Program-made: the position numbers and the translations under genes
In this document: positions 1 to 12,069 of the stretch, in pieces
Layout of the letters: each line of letters starts with the position of its first letter
Position numbering within the stretch: the first letter of the stretch is position 1
Notes under the pieces: generated by a model
Database searches by the model: none
What the model was told of the DNA's origin: nothing
What the model saw: the letters and a program-made list of their open reading frames with translations, nothing else
From: Halieaceae bacterium
Lineage (GTDB): Bacteria > Pseudomonadota > Gammaproteobacteria > Pseudomonadales > Halieaceae
Reading direction: 5' to 3'
Assembly: GCA_026710905.1 (NCBI GenBank)
Contig: JAPOQD010000150.1
Span: forward strand, 1-42,261
DNA length: 42,261 nucleotides

Positions 1-135
1 ATTCAGGGATTCGAACTTCTGCCTGAAGTTTTTTTCAAGCGTTGCTCGATCGCGGATGTCCTGGCGATATTCGTATTTGAGGTCCCGCAGCTTCGTGACA
101 AGGAACTCTTCAAGATCGCTTTCGGGTGTGTTCAT
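1..135 (-). CDS. hsdR: Type I restriction enzyme R subunit HsdR, N-terminal fragment (runs off left edge)
   Basis: Only the first 45 codons are in the window; the gene continues past position 1. The translation begins MNTPESDLEEFLVTKLRDLK and continues with YEYRQDIRDRATLEKNFRQK, which I recognise as the conserved N-terminus of type I HsdR proteins. These are the ATP-dependent translocase and endonuclease subunit that acts with HsdM and HsdS. The ATG at 135 fits the family start; an in-frame ATG at 141 adds two residues. There is no good ribosome binding site directly before it. Its A overlaps the TGA of a tiny upstream reading frame (a TGATG junction at 137-133) that has a strong Shine-Dalgarno, so translational coupling is likely. 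Whether the gene is intact, and whether hsdM and hsdS follow, cannot be seen. Confidence 0.72.
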   Translation of the reverse strand, partial: MNTPESDLEEFLVTKLRDLKYEYRQDIRDRATLEKNFRQKFESLN

Positions 136-167
136 CACCATCGCCGGGTATGGATGGGGTCGCGCAT
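136..167 (-). pseudogene. Probable remnant of HigA antitoxin start, frameshifted, now a 10-codon leader frame
   Basis: A GAGGAGG Shine-Dalgarno precedes the ATG at 167. The frame reads MRDPIHTRRW and then stops (TGA at 137-135). HigA-type antitoxins commonly begin M-x-x-P-I-H-P-G-E. Removing a single A after the CAT codon would give PIHPGD, so this looks like a frameshifted antitoxin start cut short by the hsdR gene. It lies directly after a reading frame that ends like HigB, which is the standard toxin-then-antitoxin order. It may now serve only to deliver ribosomes to hsdR. The identification rests on few residues plus context. Confidence 0.45.
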
Positions 168-183
168 GACCTGCCTCCTCAGA

Positions 184-435
184 CTAATTATAGTCCACAA
201 TTTCCACTTCGGACGGGCTCGTACATCCCTCAGGCCGCTTGGAGCAGCGACGCCATTTAACGTTGTTGCGGACGCTCCACCAACCATTGTGCAGGCCCTT
301 GAGCTCCTCCATAGGATTGCCGGGACTCGCCAGGCCGCCCAGGCTTGTGGCCGCGTCGAGCTGGCCGAGCTTTCGCGAGGCGGTCCGAGCGAACCCCGAG
401 AAGGCGGAGCCCCTCATAAGCAGCGGCAGGTTCAT
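184..435 (-). pseudogene. Degraded HigB (RelE superfamily) toxin remnant
   Basis: The frame holds 83 codons from an ATG at 435 to a TAG at 186-184. Recognisable pieces run in order: RKLGQLDAATSLGGL, SPGNPMEELKG, WWSVRNNVKWRRC and SEVEIVDYN. They match the family pattern of HigB mRNA interferases (RKLxxLDAAxxLxDL, PPGNRLExLKG, SIRINxQWRxCF, VEIVDYH). The usual N-terminus (MIKSF...) is absent, and the residues upstream of about 390 do not resemble it. The core aromatic after WRxC is also lost. I read it as an inactive toxin remnant. It lies just downstream of glmU, where glmS is found in many relatives, and before hsdR, so this side of glmU looks like a site of acquired DNA. Confidence 0.6.
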
Positions 436-451
436 CCCCCCGCCCGGGCAT

Positions 452-1804
452 TCATTCGGGTTTGGGCCGTTTCCAGCCGCGAATGTTGCGTTGTTTGGCC
501 CGGCCCAGGGCCAATTCGTCCTTGCCGACCTTGCTGGTGACGGTTGAGCCGGCGCCGACAAACGCGCCGTCTTCCACGCTGACCGGCGCCACCAGGGTCG
601 CATTGGAGCCGATAAACGCATCGTCCCCGATCCGGGTCTGATGCTTGCCGGCGCCATCGTAATTGCAGGTGATGGTCCCGGCGCCGATGTTTACCCGGCT
701 GCCCAGTTCGCTGTTGCCGACGTAGGTCAAATGCTTGATCTTGCTGCCCGGGCCGATATCGGACTGGGTGATTTCCACAAAATTGCCGACCGTGGCGTTT
801 GCGGCCAGTTGTGCGCCGGGGCGCAAACGCGCATAGGGTCCAATTTCACAGCCCGCGGCCACACTGGCGCCCTCCAGGTGGGAAAAGGCCTCTACCCGCA
901 CCCCGGCGCCCAGTTGCACATTGCGCAGGAAACAGTTGGGACCGATGTGAACCTGGTCGCCCAGTAGTACTTCGCCTTCAAACACCACGTTGGCATCGAT
1001 GTAAACGCCGCTGCCGGCACTGAGGGAGCCACGGATATCCAGCCGGCGGGCATCGGCCAGGCTGACGCCTTGCCGCATCAACCCGGTGGCCAGCCGCAAT
1101 TGATACTCCCGCTCCACCCGGTTCAACTCCACCAGGTCATTGACCCCGAGAACCTCCGCCGCCGAGCCGGCCCGCACCGTACTCACCGCCAGCCCGTCCT
1201 GCCGGGCCAGGCTCAAAACCTGCGGCAGATAATATTCCGCCTGCCGGTTGTCATTGCCGAGCCGTGGTAACCAGTTTTCCAGTTGCCGGGCCGTGGCCGC
1301 CAGCACCCCGGAATTGATTTCGGTGAGTTCCCGTTGCGCCTCGCTGGCGTCGGCATATTCCACCACTTCCAAAAATTCGTGGTTGTCCCCACGAACGATA
1401 CGGCCCAACTGTGAAGGTTCCTCCAGCACCGCGGTCAGCAGCGCCGGCAGCGGCTGGGAAAGCAGGCTTTGCAGGCTGTCCCGGCCAATGAGGGGGACAT
1501 CGCCATACAGCACCAGCACATCGTGGTCCGGGTTTACCGCCGGAAGGGCTTGCCGCACCGCGTGTCCGGTGCCCTGTTGCCGCTCCTGCTCGACCCAGTG
1601 AATGCCGGGCTGCGCCAGGGTTTCGCGGACCTGCTCGGCGGCGTGACCAATCACCACGTGGCACACAACCGGCTGCAGGCTTTGGGCCGTGTCGATCACG
1701 TGCTGGAGCATGGGTTTGCCGCCCAGCGGGTGCAACACCTTGGCCAGCTCTGATTTCATGCGGACGCCCTGGCCCGCAGCAAGAATGATTACTTCCAGGG
1801 CCAT
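452..1804 (-). CDS. glmU: Bifunctional GlmU: UDP-GlcNAc pyrophosphorylase / glucosamine-1-phosphate N-acetyltransferase
   Basis: The protein makes UDP-N-acetylglucosamine for peptidoglycan and lipopolysaccharide in two cytoplasmic steps. At 450 aa it is close to E. coli GlmU (456). The N-terminal uridyltransferase begins LAAGQGVRMKS (residues 8-18) and includes GTGHA and LYGDVPL. The C-terminal half shows hexapeptide left-handed beta-helix repeats ending with VGNFVE, KHLTYVG (the catalytic histidine region) and NIGAGTITCNYDG. The nucleotide loop has V where T is usual (GVRM versus GTRM) and AKVLH instead of PKVLH, both mild changes. It follows atpC after 78 bp, the common atp-glmU arrangement. 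No clear terminator is seen before it, so readthrough from the atp operon is likely. Confidence 0.97.
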   Translation of the reverse strand: MALEVIILAAGQGVRMKSELAKVLHPLGGKPMLQHVIDTAQSLQPVVCHVVIGHAAEQVRETLAQPGIHWVEQERQQGTGHAVRQALPAVNPDHDVLVLYGDVPLIGRDSLQSLLSQPLPALLTAVLEEPSQLGRIVRGDNHEFLEVVEYADASEAQRELTEINSGVLAATARQLENWLPRLGNDNRQAEYYLPQVLSLARQDGLAVSTVRAGSAAEVLGVNDLVELNRVEREYQLRLATGLMRQGVSLADARRLDIRGSLSAGSGVYIDANVVFEGEVLLGDQVHIGPNCFLRNVQLGAGVRVEAFSHLEGASVAAGCEIGPYARLRPGAQLAANATVGNFVEITQSDIGPGSKIKHLTYVGNSELGSRVNIGAGTITCNYDGAGKHQTRIGDDAFIGSNATLVAPVSVEDGAFVGAGSTVTSKVGKDELALGRAKQRNIRGWKRPKPE

Positions 1805-1882
1805 GATACTGCCTTGGTTGTCGTGTCGCCTGTCCTGAAAATCATGACTGGCTTCCCCCGGCTATTCCGCTTGGCCCGGCAG

Positions 1883-2308
1883 CTACTTTTTGGCCTTCTT
1901 CCGCAACTTCTGGATAGTCGCCAACTGGGCTGATGCTTCCGCCAACTGGGCCGAGGCGCGGCCGTAGTCAAACTCACCGTTCTGGTTGGCGATGGCCTTG
2001 GCGGCCACTTGCCGGGCTTCTTCCGCCGCGGCCTCGTCCACGTCACCGGCGCGGATGGCGGTATCGGCAAGCACCGAAACCACGCCGGGCTGCACTTCCA
2101 GAAAACCGCCGGATACGTAGAAAATTTCTTCTTCTCCGCCCTGTTTGACGATGCGCACCGGGCCGGGAATCAGGCCGGTGAGTAACGGCGAATGACCATG
2201 GCTGATACCCAACTCGCCCAGGCTGCCGGTGGCCACCAGTATCTCCACCCGGCCGGAGAAGATCTCCTGCTCGGCGCTGACGATATCGCAATGTATGGTC
2301 ATCGGCAT
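1883..2308 (-). CDS. atpC: ATP synthase F1 epsilon subunit
   Basis: The product is 141 aa, the usual length. It has the N-terminal beta-sandwich typical of epsilon ([36 protein letters not shown]) and a C-terminal helical part ending in lysines. Epsilon sits on the F1 central stalk with gamma and inhibits ATP hydrolysis. Two starts are possible, ATG at 2308 or at 2302; GGGGA lies about 9 nt before the first. It is the last atp gene, and the gap from atpD (188 bp) is much longer than usual and contains a possible 35-codon frame. Confidence 0.96.
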   Translation of the reverse strand: MPMTIHCDIVSAEQEIFSGRVEILVATGSLGELGISHGHSPLLTGLIPGPVRIVKQGGEEEIFYVSGGFLEVQPGVVSVLADTAIRAGDVDEAAAEEARQVAAKAIANQNGEFDYGRASAQLAEASAQLATIQKLRKKAKK

Positions 2309-2496
2309 CTTTTGCTATCCCCTGCGGGAGTTCGGGGCCGGCTCGGCCAAGAACGCCGCAGCGGCAATTCCACGTTCACTCATCGCTTTCAGCGCCCCCC
2401 GCTGGTTGAATAATACCTGCATTTCACCCCGGGCGCGTGTGAATCGTCCACCCGCTATTCCCGCTCTCTGTGGGTCAGCCCTTGCGGCAACAGCCG

Positions 2497-4775
<2,279 letters not shown>

Positions 4776-4781
4776 CGCGTT

Positions 4782-6326
4782 TTACCAGGACTGGGTAGAC
4801 TTGAAGTTTTCGAGTGCGCTCTTGAAGGCCGCCTCAATTTCTTCGTCATAGTCGCCGCTGGCGACGATTCCGTTCATCAGCGCAGCGTGCTCGGCATGCA
4901 TGTGCGCCATCAGCGCCGTTTCGAAATCGAGAATCTTGTCGACCGGCACATCCTGCAGATAACCCTTGTCCACGGCGTAAAGCATCAAGCCCATCTCGGC
5001 AATGGTCCGGGGCGAGTACTGCTTCTGCTTCATTAATTCGGTAACTCGTTCGCCGTGGTCAAGCTGCGCCTTGGTGGCGTCATCCAGGTCTGATGCAAAC
5101 TGGGAAAAAGCCGCCAGTTCCCGGTACTGGGCCAGGGCTGTGCGAATGCCGCCGGACAGTTTCTTCATGATTTGGGTCTGGGCTGCGCCGCCTACCCGGG
5201 AGACCGAGATTCCCGCATTCATGGCCGGGCGAATCCCCGCGTTGAACATGTCGGCTTCCAGGAAAATCTGACCATCGGTTATGGAAATCACATTGGTCGG
5301 CACAAAAGCCGACACGTCACCGGCCTGGGTTTCAATCACCGGCAGGGCGGTCAGGGATCCGGTGCGGCCGGTCACCTCCCCATTGGTAAACTTTTCGACA
5401 TAATTCGCGGTCACCCGTGCGGCGCGCTCCAGCAATCGGGAGTGCAGGTAAAACACGTCACCGGGGTAGGCTTCCCGGCCCGGCGGGCGGCGCAGTAGCA
5501 GGGATATCTGCCGGTAGGCCCAGGCCTGTTTGGTCAGGTCATCGTAAATGACCAGGGCGTCCTCACCGCGATCGCGAAAATATTCGCCCATGGTGCAACC
5601 GGCGAAGGGCGCAAGGTATTGCATGGCGGCGGGGTCGGAGGCATTGGCGGCCACCACGATGGTGTGTTCCATGGCGCCGTGTTCCTGCAGCTTGCGGACT
5701 ACCGAGGCCACCGAGGACGCCTTTTGACCGATGGCGACATAAATACATTTTATGCCGCTGTCTTTCTGGTTGATGATTGCATCAATGGCAATGGCGGTTT
5801 TGCCGATCTGGCGGTCGCCAATAATCAGCTCCCGCTGACCGCGGCCAATGGGAACCATGGAGTCAATCACCTTCAGGCCAATTTGCACCGGCTGAGAGAC
5901 CGACACACGGTCGATTACTCCGGGAGCCACCTTCTCCAGGGCGTCGGTCATGACGGCATTCACCGGGCCTTTGCCGTCAATGGGGTTGCCCAGCGCGTCG
6001 ATGACCCGGCCCTGTAATTCCGGGCCGACCGGAACTTCCAGAATTCGTCCGGTGCAGCTACAGGACTGGCCTTCCTTCAGTTGCAGATAGTCTCCAAGCA
6101 CCACCGCGCCCACCGAGTCCTGCTCCAGGTTCAGGGCCAGGCCGTACAGCCCACCTTCAAATTCGATCATCTCACCGAACATGACATCGGCGAGACCGTG
6201 AATGCGGACGATCCCGTCGGTAACGGAAACCACCGTGCCCTCGTTGCGGGCTTCGCTGTGCACATCGAGTTGTTCGATGCGCTGTTTGATAATGTCGCTG
6301 ATCTCGGATGGATTCAGTTGTTGCAT
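4782..6326 (-). CDS. atpA: ATP synthase F1 alpha subunit
   Basis: This regulatory nucleotide-binding F1 subunit has 514 aa from the ATG at 6326 (E. coli 513). The start [20 protein letters not shown] fits the family and is preceded by GAGGAAA. A TTG at 6341 would only add five residues overlapping atpH. The P-loop is GDRQIGKTA (residues 170-178); the I is, as I recall, also found in Pseudomonas. [33 protein letters not shown] and the C-terminal TQSW are all present. Part of atpIBEFHAGDC. Confidence 0.98.
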   Translation of the reverse strand: MQQLNPSEISDIIKQRIEQLDVHSEARNEGTVVSVTDGIVRIHGLADVMFGEMIEFEGGLYGLALNLEQDSVGAVVLGDYLQLKEGQSCSCTGRILEVPVGPELQGRVIDALGNPIDGKGPVNAVMTDALEKVAPGVIDRVSVSQPVQIGLKVIDSMVPIGRGQRELIIGDRQIGKTAIAIDAIINQKDSGIKCIYVAIGQKASSVASVVRKLQEHGAMEHTIVVAANASDPAAMQYLAPFAGCTMGEYFRDRGEDALVIYDDLTKQAWAYRQISLLLRRPPGREAYPGDVFYLHSRLLERAARVTANYVEKFTNGEVTGRTGSLTALPVIETQAGDVSAFVPTNVISITDGQIFLEADMFNAGIRPAMNAGISVSRVGGAAQTQIMKKLSGGIRTALAQYRELAAFSQFASDLDDATKAQLDHGERVTELMKQKQYSPRTIAEMGLMLYAVDKGYLQDVPVDKILDFETALMAHMHAEHAALMNGIVASGDYDEEIEAAFKSALENFKSTQSW

Positions 6327-6337
6327 GTTGGGTTTCC

Positions 6338-6880
6338 TCAATCCTGGGAATTCATTGCCGCGGACAGTTTCCGCAGGCGGCCGCGAACGGAACCGTCAAT
6401 TACCAGATCCCCCGCCCTGATCAGAACACCGCCGAGTAAATCGGCGTCTGTTTGCGTATCCACGATTAGCTCTCGTTTCAGTTTTCCGGTTACTGCCTGG
6501 GCCAGGGTTTCCCTGGTGGAATCGTCCATCTCAAATGCGGTTAACACCGTAACCTCAACCCGTTTTTCCAGCTCGATCTTGAATTGCTCAAACAGCGACG
6601 AAATTTCGGGCAACAGTGGCAACCGGCGATTACTGGCCAACAACTTGATAAAGTTTTCCACTGCAGCATTCAAGCGGTCTCCACAGACCTCACGGAACAG
6701 CCCCGCCTGCTGTTCCGCGCTTCGGGACGGGTGCTTCAATACCCTGGCCACCGTATCGGTCCTGGCCACCGCCGCGGTCAGGCGCAATCGTTCGGACCAG
6801 CCCGCCAGGTCACCCGCGTCACGGGCAAAGTCAAAGGCCGCCCGGGCATAGGGCCGGGCCAGCGTGCTAAATTCCGCCAT
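6338..6880 (-). CDS. atpH: ATP synthase F1 delta subunit
   Basis: The 180-aa protein has the delta signature [12 protein letters not shown] near its N-terminus, an all-helical N-terminal domain and the C-terminal [20 protein letters not shown] motif. Delta sits on top of F1 and connects it to the b-subunit stator. The gene ends just before the atpA start and begins 9 bp after atpF. Confidence 0.97.
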   Translation of the reverse strand: MAEFSTLARPYARAAFDFARDAGDLAGWSERLRLTAAVARTDTVARVLKHPSRSAEQQAGLFREVCGDRLNAAVENFIKLLASNRRLPLLPEISSLFEQFKIELEKRVEVTVLTAFEMDDSTRETLAQAVTGKLKRELIVDTQTDADLLGGVLIRAGDLVIDGSVRGRLRKLSAAMNSQD

Positions 6881-6889
6881 GGCGCAGCC

Positions 6890-7360
6890 CTACAGCTCCG
6901 CCGCCAGTTGGTCGACCAGGCCGGCGTGGCGGGCGGGGTCGATTTCCGCGGCCAGGATCTTTTCGGCGCCGGCCAGGGCTAGCCCGGCTACCTCCCCTCG
7001 CAATTGTTCCCTGGCCCGATTGAACTCCAGGTCAATTTCAGCTTGCGCCGCCTGTTTCAGCCGTTCGCCTTCCTGGCGCGCCTGGTCCTTGGCTTCCTCG
7101 ACGATCTGGCTGGCGCGCCGATTGGCGGCTTCTATGATGCCGCCCGCCTCTTTCCTGGCGTCCACAAGCCGCTCGCCGGCCTTCTGTTGCGCCAGCGCAA
7201 GATCCCGTTCGGCACGTTCGGCAGCCGCCAGGCCGGCGCTGATTTTTTCGGTTCGCTCGCGCATTGCCGTCTGGATCGGCGGCCATACATATTTCATGCA
7301 AAACAGCACAAACACCGCAAATGCCAGCATTTGGCCGATCAGCGTAAGGTTGATGTTCAC
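6890..7360 (-). CDS. atpF: ATP synthase Fo subunit b (stator)
   Basis: The product is 156 aa, the same as E. coli AtpF. One N-terminal membrane helix (residues about 5-27, [20 protein letters not shown]) is followed by YVWPPI and a long charged, alanine-rich coiled coil. Two copies form the peripheral stalk that holds delta and alpha3beta3 against rotation. Position between atpE and atpH is standard. Confidence 0.97.
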   Translation of the reverse strand: MNINLTLIGQMLAFAVFVLFCMKYVWPPIQTAMRERTEKISAGLAAAERAERDLALAQQKAGERLVDARKEAGGIIEAANRRASQIVEEAKDQARQEGERLKQAAQAEIDLEFNRAREQLRGEVAGLALAGAEKILAAEIDPARHAGLVDQLAAEL

Positions 7361-7420
7361 GCTTTGCTCCTCACTGGATACCGTTTGTTCAAAGCCGGGA
7401 CTCCGCGCAGTAGTGCGGTG

Positions 7421-7666
<246 letters not shown>

Positions 7667-7710
7667 TTACAACAAAGGTTAAAGGTTGGTTTGTGATCAA
7701 TAGATTCGGG

Positions 7711-9002
<1,292 letters not shown>

Positions 9003-9034
9003 GGGACAGATACCTGCCCCGTTTGGCGCGCGGC

Positions 9035-9063
9035 ATTATAGGGGGAATGACTGACGGGTTCAA
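9035..9063 (-). promoter_or_regulatory. Sigma70-type promoter of the atp operon
   Basis: Read on the minus strand, a perfect TATAAT (9040-9035) lies 17 bp after TTGAAC (9063-9058, four of six consensus bases). Transcription should start near 9028, leaving a leader of about 25 nt before atpI. No competing promoter of similar quality is visible in the intergenic space. Confidence 0.7.
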
Positions 9064-9187
9064 CCGCCGTGGGCCGGGCTGGCAACTTCTTGCTGATGTT
9101 TGGCCCGCGTCTGATAGATTGCCCGCGGCGCGCATCCCCCGATGAGTACATCGTTCGGGGCCGTTTCGGCAATTCCGGCGTCATGAT

Positions 9188-9478
9188 GTACTAGCCCGCA
9201 TGTTGCACCAGTGGATGCGATGATCGCGCAGGATTTTACATCAAGACGCGGGCCATGTGCCCGAAGGGTGCTGGCGACCGAAAGCATAGTGGTGGCTATG
9301 GTTGAGGGAGCATGGCCGCGTCCCGACGTAAAAGACCAGCGAGGGCGCATCCAGCGCACTTTGCAACCGTGATAAAGTTGAACTAACAGGTAAATCTCAT
9401 TGATAGACATGAACTTTCACAACAACCTCAAGCGATCTGGTGCCATGTGCCCGAAGGGTGCAATATGCGGGCTTGTCC
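9188..9478. mobile_element. MITE-like non-coding element with 22-bp imperfect inverted ends
   Basis: The ends 9188-9209 and 9457-9478 are inverted repeats with 19 of 22 matches (core AGCCCGCATRTTGCACC). Inside, a perfect 20-bp direct repeat occurs at 9252-9271 and 9442-9461, the second copy running into the right end. I see no coding sequence inside on either strand and no obvious target duplication. This is the layout of a non-autonomous transposon remnant. The family is not assigned. It fills most of the atpI-parB gap and leaves the atp promoter intact. Confidence 0.5.
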
Positions 9479-9506
9479 CGCTGAGAGAATCCGGCGCTCG
9501 GGACGG

Positions 9507-10625
9507 CTACCTGATGTGCTTCAGAATACCATCCAATTGATTCAGCGAACTGTAGGGAATCACCACAGTTCCCCGACCCCTGGCGCCATGCTTGATGCGC
9601 ACTCCGGTGCCCAGCCTGGCGGATAATTCCTCTTGCAGACGGCTGGTGTCCGGGTCCACCGCCGGCGGCGTCCTGGTTTGCGGTTTTTTTCCGGCAAGTT
9701 GTTGGCGCACCATGTGTTCTGTCTGCCGCACCGACAGCCCCCTGGCTACCACCAACCTCGCCACTTCGGCTCGCTCACGATCCGGCAAGCCCAGGATCAC
9801 CTTGGCATGACCGAGTTCCAGGAGCCCTTGCTCCAACAGGTTTCTCACCTCTCTTGACAGATTGGTCAGCCGCATCAAATTGCTAACCGCGGCACGGCTT
9901 TTACCGACCGCATCGGCCAGTTCCTGGTGTGACAGGTCGAATTCCTGTTGCAGGCGCTGCAGCGCCACGGCTTCTTCTACCGGGTTGAGGTCTTCGCGCT
10001 GAATGTTCTCAATCAGGGCCATGGCCACCGCGTCATTATCGGGGACGTTGCGTACCAGCGCGGGAACCGTCTCCAGGCCCGCCATCTGGGCGGCGCGCCA
10101 GCGGCGTTCTCCCGCAATGATTTCATACCTGCCCGCGTCGGCCGGACGCAAAATAATCGGTTGCATCACCCCCTGCGCCCGTATGCTCTGTGCAAGTTCC
10201 CGCAAAGCGTCCTGATCCATATGGCGGCGCGGCTGAGACTGGTTGCGTTGTACCAAGTCCAGCGGCACATCCCGCAGCGTGCCCCCGATATTCTCCTCGC
10301 CGGCCTGCTTTGGCGCATTACCGAACAGGTTCTTCACCGGTGTTCCCTTGTTCAAGTACCTCCTGCCAATACGCTTGTCCGCTGGAGCTTGCGTTTTCAA
10401 GGGCGTTCCGCCGGCGCTATTGTCGTCCGAAGCGGGTTTGTTCAGTGGCATTTCCCTGCCTCGGTCCAATTGCGAGCCGGGTTTGTTCGGAGGCGCATCC
10501 CCGCTGGGGTCCGGAGACGGGTCCGGTTTGTTCAGGGGTGCATCCGCCTCGCGGTCCACCTTCGGGTCTCCCGGATTCAACAGAACATCCAGGCCTCGGC
10601 CCAATCCACGTTTCCTAGCCGCCAC
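9507..10625 (-). CDS. parB: Chromosome-partitioning protein ParB (CTP-dependent DNA clamp)
   Basis: ParB binds parS, spreads along origin DNA and is moved by ParA. The N-terminal ParA-stimulating segment is [13 protein letters not shown] (4-16). The CTP-binding motif GERRWRAA is at 172-179, the second box [10 protein letters not shown] at 206-215 and the helix-turn-helix at about 233-254. A C-terminal dimerisation domain follows. At 372 aa it is about 80 residues longer than usual. The extra length is a proline- and charge-rich linker (about 24-115) with four imperfect 15-residue repeats. Two parS sites matching the Pseudomonas consensus lie in recF. The start overlaps the parA end by 11 bp. 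Confidence 0.96.
   Translation of the reverse strand: MAARKRGLGRGLDVLLNPGDPKVDREADAPLNKPDPSPDPSGDAPPNKPGSQLDRGREMPLNKPASDDNSAGGTPLKTQAPADKRIGRRYLNKGTPVKNLFGNAPKQAGEENIGGTLRDVPLDLVQRNQSQPRRHMDQDALRELAQSIRAQGVMQPIILRPADAGRYEIIAGERRWRAAQMAGLETVPALVRNVPDNDAVAMALIENIQREDLNPVEEAVALQRLQQEFDLSHQELADAVGKSRAAVSNLMRLTNLSREVRNLLEQGLLELGHAKVILGLPDRERAEVARLVVARGLSVRQTEHMVRQQLAGKKPQTRTPPAVDPDTSRLQEELSARLGTGVRIKHGARGRGTVVIPYSSLNQLDGILKHIR
10377..10556 (-). repeat. Four imperfect 45-bp (15-codon) tandem repeats in the parB linker
   Basis: The motif APLNKP recurs exactly every 15 residues: APLNKP (29-34), APPNKP (44-49), MPLNKP (59-64) and TPLK (from 74). The units are rich in P, D, S, G and K, which suggests a disordered linker between the ParA-contacting tail and the CTPase domain. 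The copies have diverged, so the expansion is not recent. Confidence 0.7.
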
Positions 10626-11430
10626 TCTCTACCTCCTTGAGGCTATTCCCACTGTCCAACAGCACCCGCTCGTTTCTCCGGATCATCTCCCCCGCAAGGG
10701 CGAGGTAGGCCCTGGCGCCCGAAGATTTGGCATCGAATTGCAAGGCGGGCAGACCAAAACTGGGGGCTTCCGCCAAGCGTATATTGCGGGGAATTACTGT
10801 TCTATACAATTTCTCTCCAAAATGTTGTTGCAACTGCGCTGAAACTTCGTGGGTCAATCTATTGCGCGGGTCGTACATGGTTCGCAACACCCCCTCCAGC
10901 CGCAACCCGGAATTTACCCCCTGTCTGAGCCTCTCGATGGTCTGCAACAGCGCCGACAATCCTTCCAATGCATAATACTCACACTGCATGGTAATCATCA
11001 CGCCATCCGCGGCAACGAGACCATTGAGCGTCAGCATGTTGAGGGCCGGTGGACAATCTATCAGCACATAATCGTAGTCTGGAGATATCGTGAGCAAGGC
11101 ATCGCACAACCGGCGTTCCCGCCGCGCGATGTTGATCAATTCCACTTCCGCCGCAGTCAGGTCACCGTTAGCCCCCAGCACATCAAACCCCCCTTCCGGT
11201 GAGGGCAGGGAGATGCCCCGGATGGGGTCGCCGTGCACCAGTACATCGTAAACAGAAGCCTCCAGCTGGTATTTGTCCAGGCCACTGCCCATGGTGGCAT
11301 TTCCCTGTGGGTCAACATCCACCAACAAGACTTTGCGCTGTGTGGCCACCAGCGACGCAGCCAGATTAACGCTGGTCGTGGTCTTCCCCACACCTCCCTT
11401 CTGATTGGCGATAGCCAGCACGGTGGCCAT
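10615..11430 (-). CDS. parA: Chromosome-partitioning ATPase ParA
   Basis: The 271-aa Walker-type ATPase has the deviant Walker A motif KGGVGKTTT near residue 11, Walker A' DVDPQGNAT and Walker B VLIDCPP. It binds DNA nonspecifically when ATP-bound and pulls ParB-parS complexes apart. There is no N-terminal DNA-binding domain, so it is the chromosomal type Ia-like (Soj) form. It lies 1 bp after rsmG and overlaps parB, so rsmG-parA-parB are probably cotranscribed with mnmG. Confidence 0.97.
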   Translation of the reverse strand: MATVLAIANQKGGVGKTTTSVNLAASLVATQRKVLLVDVDPQGNATMGSGLDKYQLEASVYDVLVHGDPIRGISLPSPEGGFDVLGANGDLTAAEVELINIARRERRLCDALLTISPDYDYVLIDCPPALNMLTLNGLVAADGVMITMQCEYYALEGLSALLQTIERLRQGVNSGLRLEGVLRTMYDPRNRLTHEVSAQLQQHFGEKLYRTVIPRNIRLAEAPSFGLPALQFDAKSSGARAYLALAGEMIRRNERVLLDSGNSLKEVESGG

Positions 11431-11431
11431 G

Positions 11432-12013
11432 TTATCCCCTCAGCTCCACCAGGTGCCGAGGCTCCCGCAAACCCGGCACTTGTAGTTCATGTACAGCAAG
11501 GACCTCAATGTCCACCGGCAACTCAGCCAATTCCCGATGGGGATACCTGCCCTTCATCGCCAGAAAACGGCCCTCGGCTACCAGCAGATGCCGGCTGGTC
11601 TTCACCATGTGCGCCAGATTGGAAAAAGCCCTGGAGAGGACCAGTTCGAACTTCTGTTCGGGACAATAGTCTTCGACACGGCTGTTACATACCAGCATAT
11701 TATCCAAGCCAAGTTCGGTTTTCACCTGAAAAAGAAAACGGGTTTTCTTTCCCCCACTATCCACCAGGCAGAAATTCCGATTTGGCAAGGCCATTGCCAG
11801 TACAGCTCCCGGTAATCCGGCGCCGCTTCCCACATCCACCGCCTCGCCGGCCAATACTTCAATATGCGGAACCAGGGCAAGGCTATCCAAAACATGCCTG
11901 ATCACCATCTGCACGGGGTCGCGCACCGAACTGAGGTTGTAGGCCCGGTTCCAGCGCAGCAGCAGGTTCAGATAGGACAGAAGCGTTTGTTCCAGACCCG
12001 CCCCGGCGCTCAA
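11432..12013 (-). CDS. rsmG: 16S rRNA m7G527 methyltransferase RsmG
   Basis: The SAM-binding motif VDVGSGAGLPG, the substrate region VDSGGKKTRFLFQ and LSRAFSNLAHMV identify RsmG (GidB), which methylates G527 of 16S rRNA. From the TTG at 12013 it has 193 aa, short for the family (207-214). The frame continues upstream with residues [20 protein letters not shown] that look like the missing N-terminal helix, but no ATG, GTG or TTG is available there. A CTG at 12073, overlapping the mnmG stop, would give 213 aa. The true start is therefore uncertain. Confidence 0.93.
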   Translation of the reverse strand: MSAGAGLEQTLLSYLNLLLRWNRAYNLSSVRDPVQMVIRHVLDSLALVPHIEVLAGEAVDVGSGAGLPGAVLAMALPNRNFCLVDSGGKKTRFLFQVKTELGLDNMLVCNSRVEDYCPEQKFELVLSRAFSNLAHMVKTSRHLLVAEGRFLAMKGRYPHRELAELPVDIEVLAVHELQVPGLREPRHLVELRG

Positions 12014-12069
12014 GCCGAGAGATTCCAGCCCCCACCTGAGCGTGGCAGCCTGTCGGGCCTCGGCGTCCG

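Noticed and set aside
6..16. GGGATTCGAAC resembles a tRNA T-loop.
   Set aside because: It lies in the HsdR reading frame and no acceptor stem or anticodon arm can be formed.
187..192. A TATAAT on the minus strand within the GACTATAATTAGTC palindrome, looking like an hsdR promoter or a C-box.
   Set aside because: No -35 is present, and the bases are the D-Y-N codons and stop of the HigB remnant, where the family ends in VEIVDY.
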